From NCBI RefSeq assembly GCF_022288725.1, contig NZ_JAKNTA010000014.1:1-64000 (forward strand): DNA of 64,000 nucleotides, written 5' to 3'. Positions 40,661 to 49,250 of this stretch are shown piece by piece (the first letter of the stretch is position 1; each line of letters starts with the position of its first letter). The position numbers were made by a program, and so were the translations under genes. Under the pieces are notes generated by a model. It was given only the letters and a program-made list of their open reading frames with translations. It did not search any database and was not told the origin of the DNA. This stretch comes from Kitasatospora sp. A2-31 (lineage in GTDB: Bacteria > Actinomycetota > Actinomycetes > Streptomycetales > Streptomycetaceae).

Positions 40661-41871
40661 GTGAAGGCACCCGGGTCCTGGTCCTGAACGCCGGCTCCTC
40701 GTCGGTGAAGTACCAGCTGATCGACATGCTGGACGGCTCGCGCCTGGCGTCCGGACTGGTCGAGCGGATCGGTGAGGCCGGCGGCCGGCTGGTGCACACC
40801 CCGCGTACCGGCGGGCGGCGCGAGGCGGTGCAGGTCTTCGCCGACCACGACGCCGCGCTGAAGGCCGTCGCCGAGGAGCTGGCCGCCGACGGCATCGGCC
40901 TCGACTCCCCCGAGCTGGCGGCGATCGGCCACCGGGTCGTCCACGGCGGCCTGCGGTTCACCGAGCCGACCGTGGTGACCGACGAGGTGCTCCGGGAGAT
41001 CCGCCGGCTCGTCCCGGTGGCCCCGCTGCACAACCCGGCCAACATCACCGGCATCGAGGTGGCCCGGGCGCTGCGCCCGGACCTGCCGCAGGTGGCCGTC
41101 TTCGACACCGCCTTCCACGCCTCGATGCCCGAGCACGCGGCCCGGTACGCCATCGACCGGGCGGTCGCGGACGAGCACCGGGTGCGCCGCTACGGGTTCC
41201 ACGGCACCTCGCACCAGTACGTCTCGCGGGCCACCGCCCGACTGCTCGGCAAGGACCCGGCCGAGGTCAACGTGATCGTGCTGCACCTGGGCAACGGCGC
41301 CTCCGCCTCCGCGGTCTCCGGCGGGCGCTGCGTCGACACCTCGATGGGCCTCACCCCGCTGGAGGGCCTGGTGATGGGCACTCGTTCGGGTGATGTCGAC
41401 GCGGGCGTGGTCTTCCACCTGCACCGGGTCGGCGGCCTGTCCGTGGACGAGATCGACGACCTGCTCAACCGCCGCAGCGGCCTGCTCGGCCTCTGCGGGG
41501 ACAACGACATGCGCGAGATCATGCGCCGCACGGCGGAGGGCGACGCGGACGCCCGGCTGGCCTTCGACGCGTACGTCCACCGGCTGCGCAAGTACATCGG
41601 CGGCTACTACGCGGTGCTCGGCCGGGTGGACGCGATCGCCTTCACCGCCGGCGTCGGCGAGAACGCGGCCCCCGTGCGGGCGGCGGCCACCGCCGGGCTG
41701 GAGGAGCTGGGGATCGCCGTCGACCCCGAGCTGAACTCGGTGCGCTCCGGCGAACCGCGGATCATCTCCTCCGCGTACTCCCGGGTGGCGGTCGCCGTGG
41801 TGCCCACCGACGAGGAGCTGGAGATCGCACGGCAGGCGTTCGCCCTGGTCCACCGGGAGTCCGCGGACTGA
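40657..41871 (+). CDS. ackA: Acetate kinase
   Basis: 404 residues, cytoplasmic. It converts acetyl-phosphate and ADP to acetate and ATP and works with Pta. Motifs: VLVLNAGSSSVKYQL at the N-terminus, HRVVHGG, FDTAFHASMPEHA, YGFHGTSHQYV, HLGNGAS and TSMGLTPLEGLVMGTRSGD, FTAGVGENA. The GTG at 40657 overlaps the pta stop (GTGA) and has AGGAGG 6 bases upstream inside the pta C-terminal repeat. The frame extends far upstream through pta and glgB without stops, but this is only a GC-rich shadow. Confidence 0.97.
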   Translation: MSEGTRVLVLNAGSSSVKYQLIDMLDGSRLASGLVERIGEAGGRLVHTPRTGGRREAVQVFADHDAALKAVAEELAADGIGLDSPELAAIGHRVVHGGLRFTEPTVVTDEVLREIRRLVPVAPLHNPANITGIEVARALRPDLPQVAVFDTAFHASMPEHAARYAIDRAVADEHRVRRYGFHGTSHQYVSRATARLLGKDPAEVNVIVLHLGNGASASAVSGGRCVDTSMGLTPLEGLVMGTRSGDVDAGVVFHLHRVGGLSVDEIDDLLNRRSGLLGLCGDNDMREIMRRTAEGDADARLAFDAYVHRLRKYIGGYYAVLGRVDAIAFTAGVGENAAPVRAAATAGLEELGIAVDPELNSVRSGEPRIISSAYSRVAVAVVPTDEELEIARQAFALVHRESAD

Positions 41872-41937
41872 CACCCCGTCGTCTCGGTCCGCGAAATCCT
41901 TCGTCGGCGATTCCTCGCGATTCGCGCCGAATGCACC

Positions 41938-41943
41938 TATAAC
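41938..41943 (+). promoter_or_regulatory. -10 element TATAAC upstream of pyk
   Basis: TATAAC lies 22 bases before the pyk ATG, in an AT-richer stretch; the best -35 upstream (TTCCTC near 41911) is weak. It marks a separate promoter for pyk and a leader of only about 15 bases. Confidence 0.5.
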
Positions 41944-41965
41944 ACGAACGGATAGACTGACCGAT

Positions 41966-43393
41966 ATGCGCCGAGCGAAAATTGTCTGCACCCTGGGTCC
42001 GGCCACGGACTCCTACGAACAGCTGAAGGCCATCGTCGAGGCGGGCATGAACGTCGCCCGACTGAACATGAGCCACGGCACCCATGCGGACCACGAGGAG
42101 CGGTACCGCAAGGTCCGCCAGGTCTCGGAGGACACCGGCAAGGCCATCGGCGTCCTTGCCGACCTCCAGGGTCCCAAGATCCGTCTGGCGACCTTCGCCA
42201 ACGGCCCGGTGACCGTCGACAACGGCGACGAGTTCACCATCACCACCGAGGACGTCCCCGGCGACCAGCACATCTGCGGCACCACCTACAAGGGCCTGCC
42301 CGGCGACGTGAAGCCCGGCGACCCGATCCTGATCAACGACGGCGTCATCGCCCTGGAGGTCGTCAGCGTCGACGGCCCGCGGGTGAAGACCGTGGTGGTC
42401 GAGGGCGGCGTGCTCTCGAACAACAAGGGCATCAACCTGCCCGGCGCGGCCGTGAACGTGCCCGCCCTGTCCGAGAAGGACAAGGACGACCTGCGCTTCG
42501 CCCTGGAGCTGGGCGTCGACATGATCGCCCTCTCCTTCGTCCGGAACGCGGCCGACATCAAGGACGTCCACGAGGTCATGGACGAGGTCGGCATCCGCGT
42601 GCCGGTCATCGCCAAGATCGAGAAGCCGCAGGCCGTCGAGGCCATGGAGGAGATCGTCCTCGCCTTCGACGCCATCATGGTGGCCCGTGGCGACCTGGCC
42701 GTCGAGTACCCGCTGGAGCGGGTGCCGCTGGTCCAGAAGCAGCTGATCACCCTGGCCCGCCGCAACGCCAAGCCGGTCATCGTCGCCACCCAGATGATGG
42801 AGTCGATGATCCACGCCTCGCGCCCGACCCGCGCCGAGGTCTCCGACGTCGCCAACGCCATCCTGGACGGCGCCGACGCGGTGATGCTCTCCGCCGAGTC
42901 CAGCGTCGGCAAGTACCCGGTCGAGACGGTCCGCACCATGAGCCGGATCTGCGAGAAGGCCGAGGAGGAGCTGCTCGGCCAGGGCCTGCAGCCGCTGAAC
43001 CCGGGCCGCAAGCCGCGCACCCAGGGCGGCTCGATCGCCCGCGCCGCCTGCGAGCTGGGCGACTTCCTCAACGGCAGGGCGCTGGTCGCGTTCACCAAGT
43101 CCGGTGACACCGCGCGCCGGCTCTCCCGCTACCGCTCGCCGATCCCGGTCATCGCGTTCACCCCGGACGCCGCCACCCGCAACCAGCTCTCGCTGAGCTG
43201 GGGCGTGCAGGCGTACGTGACCGAGCAGGTCGGCTCGACCGACGAGATGGTCGCGCAGGTCGACCGCGAGCTGCTGCGCATGGGTGAGCTGGGCGAGGGC
43301 GACACCGTCATCGTCACCGCCGGCTCGCCGCCCGGCGTCCCCGGCAACACCAACATGGTCCAGGTCCACCACCTGGGCACCCGCGGCGAGTAG
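41966..43393 (+). CDS. pyk: Pyruvate kinase
   Basis: 475 residues, cytoplasmic; phosphoenolpyruvate plus ADP to pyruvate plus ATP. Motifs: AKIVCTLGPATDSYEQL, ARLNMSHG, ADLQGPKIRL, the active-site VIAKIEKPQAVEAMEEI and MVARGDLAVE, ATQMMESMI, DGADAVMLSAESSVGKYP. ATG 41966 has no good ribosome site. Length normal for a bacterial enzyme without extra PEP-utiliser domain. A 29-bp perfect hairpin follows. Confidence 0.98.
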   Translation: MRRAKIVCTLGPATDSYEQLKAIVEAGMNVARLNMSHGTHADHEERYRKVRQVSEDTGKAIGVLADLQGPKIRLATFANGPVTVDNGDEFTITTEDVPGDQHICGTTYKGLPGDVKPGDPILINDGVIALEVVSVDGPRVKTVVVEGGVLSNNKGINLPGAAVNVPALSEKDKDDLRFALELGVDMIALSFVRNAADIKDVHEVMDEVGIRVPVIAKIEKPQAVEAMEEIVLAFDAIMVARGDLAVEYPLERVPLVQKQLITLARRNAKPVIVATQMMESMIHASRPTRAEVSDVANAILDGADAVMLSAESSVGKYPVETVRTMSRICEKAEEELLGQGLQPLNPGRKPRTQGGSIARAACELGDFLNGRALVAFTKSGDTARRLSRYRSPIPVIAFTPDAATRNQLSLSWGVQAYVTEQVGSTDEMVAQVDRELLRMGELGEGDTVIVTAGSPPGVPGNTNMVQVHHLGTRGE

Positions 43394-43396
43394 TCG

Positions 43397-43459
43397 CCGG
43401 GAACGCCCGTGGGGCGGCCCCCTCCGCAGTGGAGGGGGCCGCCCCACGGGCGTTCCCGG
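43397..43459. terminator. Perfect 29-bp hairpin between convergent pyk and secreted-protein genes
   Basis: 43397-43425 pairs without mismatch with 43431-43459 around the loop GCAGT. It starts a few bases after the pyk stop and ends 34 bases before the stop of the minus-strand gene, so it serves both. Confidence 0.9.
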
Positions 43460-43492
43460 AGCCGTGCGGGCCGCAGGGACCCGCGACCGGAC

Positions 43493-44932
43493 CTAGCGGT
43501 TGCCGACGTACGGCGTGTCGTCGTTGTAGAGCCGCATGCCGGGGATCTTCAGCGTGCCGCCGAACTGGCCGGCCTGGACCGCCGTGACCCCGGTCATCTC
43601 CAGCCAGAGCGGGATCTCCAGCTTGCCGATCAGGTCGTACAGCCACTGCGGCAGCGGGCCGTCCGGGGTGAGGGTGAGCTCGCCCAGGTCGATCGGGACG
43701 GGCAGACCGAGCACCTTGGAGAGGTGGCCCGACATCCGCTCCACGTACATGGTCACCGGGCCCTTGCGCATGGTGGAGACCGAGCCGGGCGCACCCTTGA
43801 CGTGGAAGGTCCTGCCGTTGCCCTCCAGGGTCGACATGTCGAGGTTCTCGATGTCCACGCTGTCGACCACGAACTTCAGCACACGCTTGGTGCCGGTGGG
43901 CGTCTGGACCTTGACCACGCCCATCAGCACGGCGTGGTTCAGCGTCAGCCGGCTGGTCTGCAGGGTCCAGTTCTGGTCCGGGACGAGGATCGGGTTGTCC
44001 GGCGTCTCCCCGGCCGAGAGGCCCTTCAGCGGGACGAGGCAGTTCGGGTCGGCGCTCGGCGAGGCGGAGGCGGACGGCGTCCGGGCCCCGGACGACGGCG
44101 CCGCCGAGCCGGTGGCCCTGGCGCCGGCGGACGGCTTCGCGGCGGTCTTGCCGCTGCCCGGCGAGGCGGACGCCGTCGGATCCGGCGCGGCCGCCGCGTG
44201 GCCGGAGGGCGCGGCCGCGGGGGCCGGGCCGGCGGCGGAGGACGGCACGGGCGCGGCGGGCGCCGGAGCGCCCGCGGCCGGAGCGGCCGGGGCCGCCGCC
44301 GCGCGGTTGCCGGCGGCGGGCGCCGTGGTCGCGGACGGGGCGGTCGGGGCCGCCGTCGCGCTGCCGGTGGAGGCCGACGGGCTGGGCGAGGCGCTCGGGT
44401 TCAGCAGGTTGGTGATGCCGCCGACGACGTCGTCGATCAGCCCGGCCTGGACCACCTTGCCGGAGCCCTCGACGGCCGCCGACCGCACCGGGGCCGAGGC
44501 CGGGCTCGACGCGGGCGCCGGAGCCTGGCTGATCGGCCCGGACGTCGGGGCCGCCGGAGTCTTGGGGGCCGCCGTCGGCGCCGACGACGCCGTCGAGGGC
44601 GCGGCCGGCGCGGTGGTCGGGTCCGCCGGGAGCGGCACGGACGGGCCGGGCAGCGGCGGGGGCAGCTCGCTCTTCGGAACGGGCGTCTCGGCCACCGCGG
44701 GCGGCTGCACCGGGGTGTCCGGCGCGCTGGCGCAGGGCTTGCCGGCGGCGGGCTCCGCGACGGCCGCGTTCGGCGTGTACGTGGCGGCCATCAGCAGCGC
44801 GGTCGGCACCGCGGCCATGGCCAGCGCCCGCCCCCGCAGCCTGGCCCGGACCGGCGTCCGGCGGGCGGCGTGCCGCCCGGAGCGCTGCTCCGGCTCGGCG
44901 GGCCGGCCCTGCTGCTCCTGCGGGGAGGTCAC
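43493..44932 (-). CDS. Membrane-anchored or secreted protein with long Pro/Ala/Ser linker, of the DUF6230/DUF6114 operon
   Basis: 479 residues. A basic N-terminus (about 1-35) and a hydrophobic segment (LAMAAVPTALLMAA, about 38-52) suggest an uncleaved anchor or signal. Residues about 60-300 are low-complexity Pro, Ala and Ser, likely an extended linker across the cell wall. The C-terminal 170 residues form a folded domain (NCLVPLKGLSAGETPDNPILVPDQNW in pieces, VDSVDIENLDMSTLEG, MRKGPVTMYVERMSGHLSKVLG, GGTLKIPGMRLYND). I do not recognise a named enzyme family. GTG start overlaps the DUF6114 stop. Third gene of a three-gene minus-strand operon. Confidence 0.8.
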   Translation of the reverse strand: MTSPQEQQGRPAEPEQRSGRHAARRTPVRARLRGRALAMAAVPTALLMAATYTPNAAVAEPAAGKPCASAPDTPVQPPAVAETPVPKSELPPPLPGPSVPLPADPTTAPAAPSTASSAPTAAPKTPAAPTSGPISQAPAPASSPASAPVRSAAVEGSGKVVQAGLIDDVVGGITNLLNPSASPSPSASTGSATAAPTAPSATTAPAAGNRAAAAPAAPAAGAPAPAAPVPSSAAGPAPAAAPSGHAAAAPDPTASASPGSGKTAAKPSAGARATGSAAPSSGARTPSASASPSADPNCLVPLKGLSAGETPDNPILVPDQNWTLQTSRLTLNHAVLMGVVKVQTPTGTKRVLKFVVDSVDIENLDMSTLEGNGRTFHVKGAPGSVSTMRKGPVTMYVERMSGHLSKVLGLPVPIDLGELTLTPDGPLPQWLYDLIGKLEIPLWLEMTGVTAVQAGQFGGTLKIPGMRLYNDDTPYVGNR

Positions 44933-45579
44933 CGCGCCTCCTCGACGTCGCCGCCCTGCTGCCGCGGGAGGGTGCCCTCGGCGGTCGGGGTCTTGTCGAG
45001 GACCGGCCGCTCGCCCTGACCGGGCACGGCCGGCAGCGGCGCGGTGGCGGCCTCGGCGGTCGGCGCGGTCGCCTTCGCCGGGGCGGCTGCCGCGGTGGCG
45101 GCGGTCTCCGCAACGGGCTCGGCGGCGACGGCCGCGGCGGTCGCGGGGTCGGCGGCCGGCTCGGCCGCGACGGGGTTCGGCGCCCAGGCGACCATCAGCC
45201 CGCCGCCGATCAGGCCCGGAAGCAGCGACATGCCGAAGCCGGAGAGGTTGGAGACCGGGATCGACACCAGGGTGAGCAGCATGGTGGCGACACCGGCGAA
45301 GACCCGCACGGCCGACTGGAACCAGGCGGTCAGCCCCAGCACGATCAGCAGGACGCCGATGATCAGTGACCCGGCGCCGGCGGTGGTGGCCATGGCCACC
45401 GTCATGCCGTTCAACGAGAGCTTGGCGTAGGGGAAGTACATGATCGGGACGCCGGCGAACATGGCCAGCAAGCCGCCGTAGAACGGCCGGGACCGGCGGA
45501 AGTTACGGAACACCCGGCGCACCCACTGGACGGGGTTCTCGTGGTCGGCGGGCCGCAGCTCGGCAAGGGCGCTGGACAC
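44929..45579 (-). CDS. DUF6114-type integral membrane protein
   Basis: 216 residues. Four hydrophobic segments (FYGGLLAMFAGVPIMYFP; MTVAMATTAGAGSLIIGVLL; VRVFAGVATMLLTLVSIP; LLPGLIGGGLMVAWAP) between residues about 30 and 135, then an Ala/Glu/Pro-rich C-terminal tail. GTG 45579 has GAGGAG 8 bases upstream; the longer frame is Ser/Arg-rich and unlikely. It lies between the DUF6230 gene and the linker-rich secreted protein; the last codons overlap the next start. The family name is from memory of Streptomyces annotation. Function unknown. Confidence 0.82.
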   Translation of the reverse strand: MSSALAELRPADHENPVQWVRRVFRNFRRSRPFYGGLLAMFAGVPIMYFPYAKLSLNGMTVAMATTAGAGSLIIGVLLIVLGLTAWFQSAVRVFAGVATMLLTLVSIPVSNLSGFGMSLLPGLIGGGLMVAWAPNPVAAEPAADPATAAAVAAEPVAETAATAAAAPAKATAPTAEAATAPLPAVPGQGERPVLDKTPTAEGTLPRQQGGDVEEAR

Positions 45580-45713
45580 GGTGCAGCTCCTCGATGGTGT
45601 GAACGAGGGGAGAAAACGGGAGGGGGAGGCCCGGGAACGGCGCACACACCGTCCCCGGCCCCCCGGGTGCCGTGCTCGGAGGCGGGTCGCAGGACCCGCC
45701 GCCGGTCAGCGGC

Positions 45714-46382
45714 CTAGTAGCACTCGTGCCCGCCGTCGGTGTGCAGGTTGAGCTTCAGGCCGTTCAGCGTGAAGGTGCCCGCCGAGGTGGCCCAGGCGGT
45801 CTGCTGCACGTTGTACAGGTCGGCCTTCTCGGCCGCCTGGGCGAAGCCGACCTTGCCGGTGGGCTTGGTGCTGCCGGGCAGCGCGCCCTTCCAGTTCTCG
45901 GTCGCGGTGCCCTTGAGGGTCGCGGCGTCCTGGCCGATGTTGATGTTGGTGAACTCGGCGTCCGCGTTCAGCTGGTCCAGGTCGATCAGCAGGTTCTTCG
46001 CGGAGACCTGCTTCGCGACGTCGTCGGAGTAGCCGGCCTCCAGACGCAGGGTGATCTTGGGCAGCTTCCACGGCAGGCCGGGGATGATGTTCGGGTCGGT
46101 CACGACCGACTGGCAGAGGCCCTTGATGGTGGCCGAGTCGAAGGCCGAGACGGCGACCGGGTGGGGCGTGCCGTTGGCCTCGGCGTCGATGGAGCCGAAC
46201 TGCGCGAAGTTCTTGCCGTGCAGCTCCTGCGTGGTGACCTTGAAGCTCTGGCCGGAGACGCTGAACGACGCCGCCAGCGCGTTGTTCGCCATCGCGACGC
46301 CGACCGCGGCGGTGGCGGCGATGCCCGGCACCATCACGAGGGCGAAGCGCTTCCAGCGGGTCTTGCCGTAGGTCTGGGACAT
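45714..46382 (-). CDS. DUF6230-type exported protein (often mislabelled cholesterol esterase)
   Basis: 222 residues. N-terminal signal or anchor (KRFALVMVPGIAATAAVGVAM, about 12-32) ending in ANNALAASF. The rest is a beta-rich extracytoplasmic domain with SGQSFKVTTQELHGKNFAQFGSI in pieces and LNGLKLNLHTDGGHECY at the end; two Cys (GLCQSV and HECY). No catalytic triad or GxSxG motif is present, so an esterase function is not supported. ATG 46382 has AAGGAGGA 7 bases upstream. First gene of the operon. Role unknown; envelope function inferred from topology. Confidence 0.85.
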   Translation of the reverse strand: MSQTYGKTRWKRFALVMVPGIAATAAVGVAMANNALAASFSVSGQSFKVTTQELHGKNFAQFGSIDAEANGTPHPVAVSAFDSATIKGLCQSVVTDPNIIPGLPWKLPKITLRLEAGYSDDVAKQVSAKNLLIDLDQLNADAEFTNINIGQDAATLKGTATENWKGALPGSTKPTGKVGFAQAAEKADLYNVQQTAWATSAGTFTLNGLKLNLHTDGGHECY

Positions 46383-46818
46383 GCGAGTCCTCCTTCTAGG
46401 ACGTACATCTCCGGCGCCCGGCGGTGCGTCCCGCACCGGTGGGGGCCTGGGATGGGAGAGAGCTACGTCCTCGGTAGCGGAGAGCGCCGTGGGCGTCGTC
46501 GGACGCGGGAGCGGCCGGCACACAGCGGCACTCCCGTCCCTTCACCGACCACCCCTGAGGGGCGGCGGGCAGGACCGACGACATCGGCGATCACCCCCGA
46601 GCGACAACCAGCGACCGCGCGGGCCGCGCGGCCGGTCGAAGGACAGGAACCGCCGTGGGACCGCGGATACCCCCCTGCCCTCCCTGCCGCCGGCCGTGAC
46701 CGACGGCTCGCCCGGTGGGGATCCCTCACTCCGTGCGCCGACCGGCTGCCGGGGCGTGGAGTCTGGGACCGGGCGTCGCCGATGCTGCTTGAATCCCGGG
46801 CGAAGCACAAGGGGTTCA

Positions 46819-46832
46819 TTACTGACGGGTAA
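46819..46832. promoter_or_regulatory. Palindrome TTACTGACGGGTAA
   Basis: Half-sites TTACT and GGTAA around GACG. Very similar to TTACTTACCAGTAA in front of the tetR gene at 48475. Candidate binding site of that regulator. Confidence 0.5.
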
Positions 46833-46933
46833 TCCAACATCACATGTCGGCGATCATGAAATCGGCCGACTGCTCACCCAGAGTGACGAAATGAAGGAAA
46901 CGTGACGGCGAAATGCGTCGGAAACACCTGCGA

Positions 46934-46976
46934 AACACCCGTGGGTGATCACCTGAAGTGACCACCCACGGGTGTT
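46934..46976 (-). terminator. Long hairpin downstream of the thioredoxin-TPR gene
   Basis: A 14-bp perfect stem (46934-46947 with 46963-46976) that extends with one mismatch to about 19 bp around CTGAA. On the minus strand TTTCG follows. It is about 140 bases after the stop at 47118. Confidence 0.7.
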
Positions 46977-47117
46977 GTCAAGATTTGGTAAACCTCTCAC
47001 GCGATGACCGGATTGTCGCCAAATCACCAGCGACACCGCAGGTCATCCGCCGTGCCAGAACGCGCCCGCGGGCGGCGTCCGGCCGGTCCCGGCGGAGCAG
47101 GCCCGGAACGGGCGGGC

Positions 47118-48110
47118 TCAGAACAGCACGCGGGCCAGCGCCGTACGCGCCGCCGTCACCCGCGGGTCCTCCGGGCCGATCACCTCGAACAGCTCCAGCA
47201 GACGGAGGCGGGCCGTGTCCCGGTCCTCGCCGAAGGTCCTGCCGACGGTGTCCACCAACCGGCCGAAGGCGTCCTCGACGTGCCCGCCGACCAGGTCCAG
47301 GTCGGCCGCCTGCAGCTGGGCCTCGACGTCCTTGGGGTCGGCTGCGGCCGCGGCCCGGACCGCCTGCGGGTCGAGCGCCTCGACCCGGTGGAGCAGCTCC
47401 GCCTGGGCCAGGCCCAGGCGGGCCTCGGTGTTGCCCGGCTGGTCGGCCAGCACGTTCCGGTAGGCCTGGACCGCGCCGCCCAGGTCGCCCCGGTCGAGTG
47501 CCTCGTGCGCGGCGGCCAGCGCCGGGTCCTCCGGCACCACGGGCGCGGACCCGCCGGCCGCACCGGGCACCGCGGAACCGCCGACCACGCCGAACCGCTG
47601 CTCGGCGACCAGGATGAGCTGGTCCAGCACCTTGCGGACGTTGGCCTCGCTCTCGGCCCCCTGGAACAGCGGGACCAGCTGGCCGGCCACCACGGCCATC
47701 ACGGCCGGGATGCCCTGGATGCCGAACTGCTGGGCGAGCAGCTGGTTGGCCTCGACGTCGATCTTGGCGAGCACGATCCGGCCGGCGTACTCGTCGGCCA
47801 GCCGTTCGAGGATCGGGCTGAGCTGCTTGCACGGGCCGCACCACTCGGCCCAGAAGTCGATGACCACCGGCACTTCGGTGGAGCGCTGGACGACCTCGGA
47901 CTCGAAGGTGTCCTCGGTGACATCGATGACGAGCTCGTACGCGGGCCGGTCGGGTGCCACCCCGGCCGCCTCGGCGGCGGCCGCCTGGCGGGCCCGCTCG
48001 GCCCGGGCCTGCTCGGCCTTCTGGGCGGCCTCGCCGGCCGCCTTCACTGCGGCGAGATCGACCGCACCGCGCAGGGCGGCGCTGTTGGGACGCGAATTCC
48101 GTGGCTGCAT
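47118..48110 (-). CDS. Thioredoxin-TPR protein, YbbN/CnoX type
   Basis: 330 residues, cytoplasmic. An Ala/Glu-rich N-terminal helix (about 15-50), a thioredoxin domain with the redox motif WCGPCK (C91, C94) in VVIDFWAEWCGPCKQLSP and cis-Pro GIPAV, then TPR-like helices (ALAAAHEALDRGDLGGAVQAYRNVL, EARLGLAQAELLHRV) to the end. Relatives in E. coli (YbbN/CnoX) are holdase chaperones that hand clients to GroEL. ATG 48110 has GGGAGGA 8 bases upstream. Divergent from the TetR gene. Confidence 0.92.
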   Translation of the reverse strand: MQPRNSRPNSAALRGAVDLAAVKAAGEAAQKAEQARAERARQAAAAEAAGVAPDRPAYELVIDVTEDTFESEVVQRSTEVPVVIDFWAEWCGPCKQLSPILERLADEYAGRIVLAKIDVEANQLLAQQFGIQGIPAVMAVVAGQLVPLFQGAESEANVRKVLDQLILVAEQRFGVVGGSAVPGAAGGSAPVVPEDPALAAAHEALDRGDLGGAVQAYRNVLADQPGNTEARLGLAQAELLHRVEALDPQAVRAAAAADPKDVEAQLQAADLDLVGGHVEDAFGRLVDTVGRTFGEDRDTARLRLLELFEVIGPEDPRVTAARTALARVLF

Positions 48111-48300
48111 GGCACCATCCTCCCCCGTCCGCGCCGCTCCCGGGCACCAACCTGGGAAAACCGCCCGCGCGGGCTGCGCGGCACCGGCCTCCCGGGACTG
48201 ACGCCCGCCCCCTGAAACCCCAACCGTCCAGCGCGGATCCCCACCCGCGCCCGCGCCGCCCCCGTCCCACGGGGTTGCGGCGCCTGGTCGTCACTGCTTT

Positions 48301-48317
48301 CGCTACGACTCGTAGCG
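48301..48317. promoter_or_regulatory. Perfect palindrome CGCTACGAcTCGTAGCG
   Basis: 8-bp perfect arms with a single central base, 190 bases upstream of the thioredoxin gene and 160 upstream of tetR. Likely an operator; a short terminator is less likely since there is no transcript to end here. Confidence 0.45.
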
Positions 48318-48444
48318 TAACTGGACCGAGGGCCCCCGCCGCAACCCCATCCGCCTTTCCCGGGACGTGAGCTGCCCCACTTTCCCGGGCGGCCAGGCTG
48401 ACCCGGAGCGCGGGGAGTCGCTACCGTTACCGGTCCCACCCATG

Positions 48445-48458
48445 TTACTTACCAGTAA
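48445..48458. promoter_or_regulatory. Palindrome TTACTTACCAGTAA in front of tetR
   Basis: Half-sites TTACT and AGTAA with a 4-base centre, 6 bases before the AAGGAGG ribosome site. A site here is well placed for autorepression by the TetR protein. Confidence 0.65.
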
Positions 48459-48474
48459 ATCGCAAGGAGGCGCG

Positions 48475-49167
48475 GTGCCGGCCCCCCAGCCCCCCGTGAC
48501 CCCGGACCGGCCGGCCGCCCGGGACGGCCTCCCGGAAGCCCCGGAGAGCCCCGACAGCACCACCGCCAGGGCCAAGGGCAGGCCGCGCAGCGCCGCCGCC
48601 GACCGCGCCATCCTGGACGCCACCCGCGAGGCCCTGGCCGAGCTCGGCTGGGGCGGCCTGACCATGGGCCACGTGGCCACCCGGGCCAAGGTCGCCAAGA
48701 CCACCCTGTACCGCCGCTGGCCGTCCAAGAACGAGCTGGTGGTGGATGCCGTCGCGAGCCTCTTCGACGAGCTCGTCATGCCGGACCTCGGCAGCCTGCG
48801 GGCCGACATCGAGGCGGTGGTCTCCCAGTTCGCCGCCCTGCTGGCCCGGCCGGAGACCCAGGCGGCGCTGCTCGCCCTCTTCGCCGAGGGCACCCGCGAC
48901 CCGCAGCTGCGGCGGCGGATCCGGGAGGCGATCGTCGACCCGCAGAAGCGCCTCGTCCGGCAGGGCCGGGCGTCCGCGCAGGCGCGCGGCGAGCTGGCCC
49001 CGGACTGCGACGAGACGGCGGCCTGCGAGGAGGTGGACATCATCTTCGACACCATCGCCGGGACGGTGGAGCACCGGGTGCTGGTGAGCGGCGAGCCGAT
49101 CACCGCCGAGTGGACCAGGCGGTTCACCAACCTGCTGCTCGGGCCGTTCCCCAGCCTGGTGGCCTGA
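48475..49167 (+). CDS. TetR-family transcriptional regulator
   Basis: 230 residues, cytoplasmic DNA-binding repressor. A disordered first 35 residues are followed by the TetR helix-turn-helix: RAILDATREALAELGWGGLTMGHVATRAKVAKTTLYRRWPSKNEL in overlapping pieces (about 44-90). The C-terminal part (TetR_C type) is all-helical with VEHRVLVSGEPITAEW. GTG 48475 has AAGGAGG upstream. The palindrome TTACTTACCAGTAA sits directly before the ribosome site. Ligand unknown; nearby acyl-CoA genes make a CoA ester or fatty acid plausible. Confidence 0.93.
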   Translation: MPAPQPPVTPDRPAARDGLPEAPESPDSTTARAKGRPRSAAADRAILDATREALAELGWGGLTMGHVATRAKVAKTTLYRRWPSKNELVVDAVASLFDELVMPDLGSLRADIEAVVSQFAALLARPETQAALLALFAEGTRDPQLRRRIREAIVDPQKRLVRQGRASAQARGELAPDCDETAACEEVDIIFDTIAGTVEHRVLVSGEPITAEWTRRFTNLLLGPFPSLVA

Positions 49168-49183
49168 CCGGCGCGGACCCGCG

Positions 49184-49238
49184 CCCGTACGCCGAAGCCG
49201 CCCCGCACGTTCCGTGCGGGGCGGCTTCGGCGTACGGG
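49184..49238. terminator. Perfect 25-bp hairpin between tetR and icmA
   Basis: 49184-49208 pairs with 49214-49238 around GTTCC; lies between convergent genes and serves both. Confidence 0.88.
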
Positions 49239-49250
49239 GCCGGGAGGCCG

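Larger units (their letters stand above)
46383..47117. other. 735-base region upstream of the DUF6230 operon and downstream of the thioredoxin gene
   Basis: No gene supported. From 46383 to about 46790 GC-rich with nothing I can name. From 46800 to 47000 it is AT-richer and contains the TetR-type palindrome at 46819-46832 and the terminator at 46934-46976. The distance from the palindrome to the DUF6230 start (437 bases) implies a long leader or a distant operator. Confidence 0.55.
48111..48474. other. 364-base divergent region between thioredoxin and tetR genes
   Basis: Holds the palindromes at 48301-48317 and 48445-48458. No gene supported. Confidence 0.6.

Noticed and set aside
45714..46382. 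Cholesterol esterase annotation for the DUF6230 gene
   Set aside because: No GxSxG, no catalytic triad, short beta-rich exported protein; the label has no support in the sequence.
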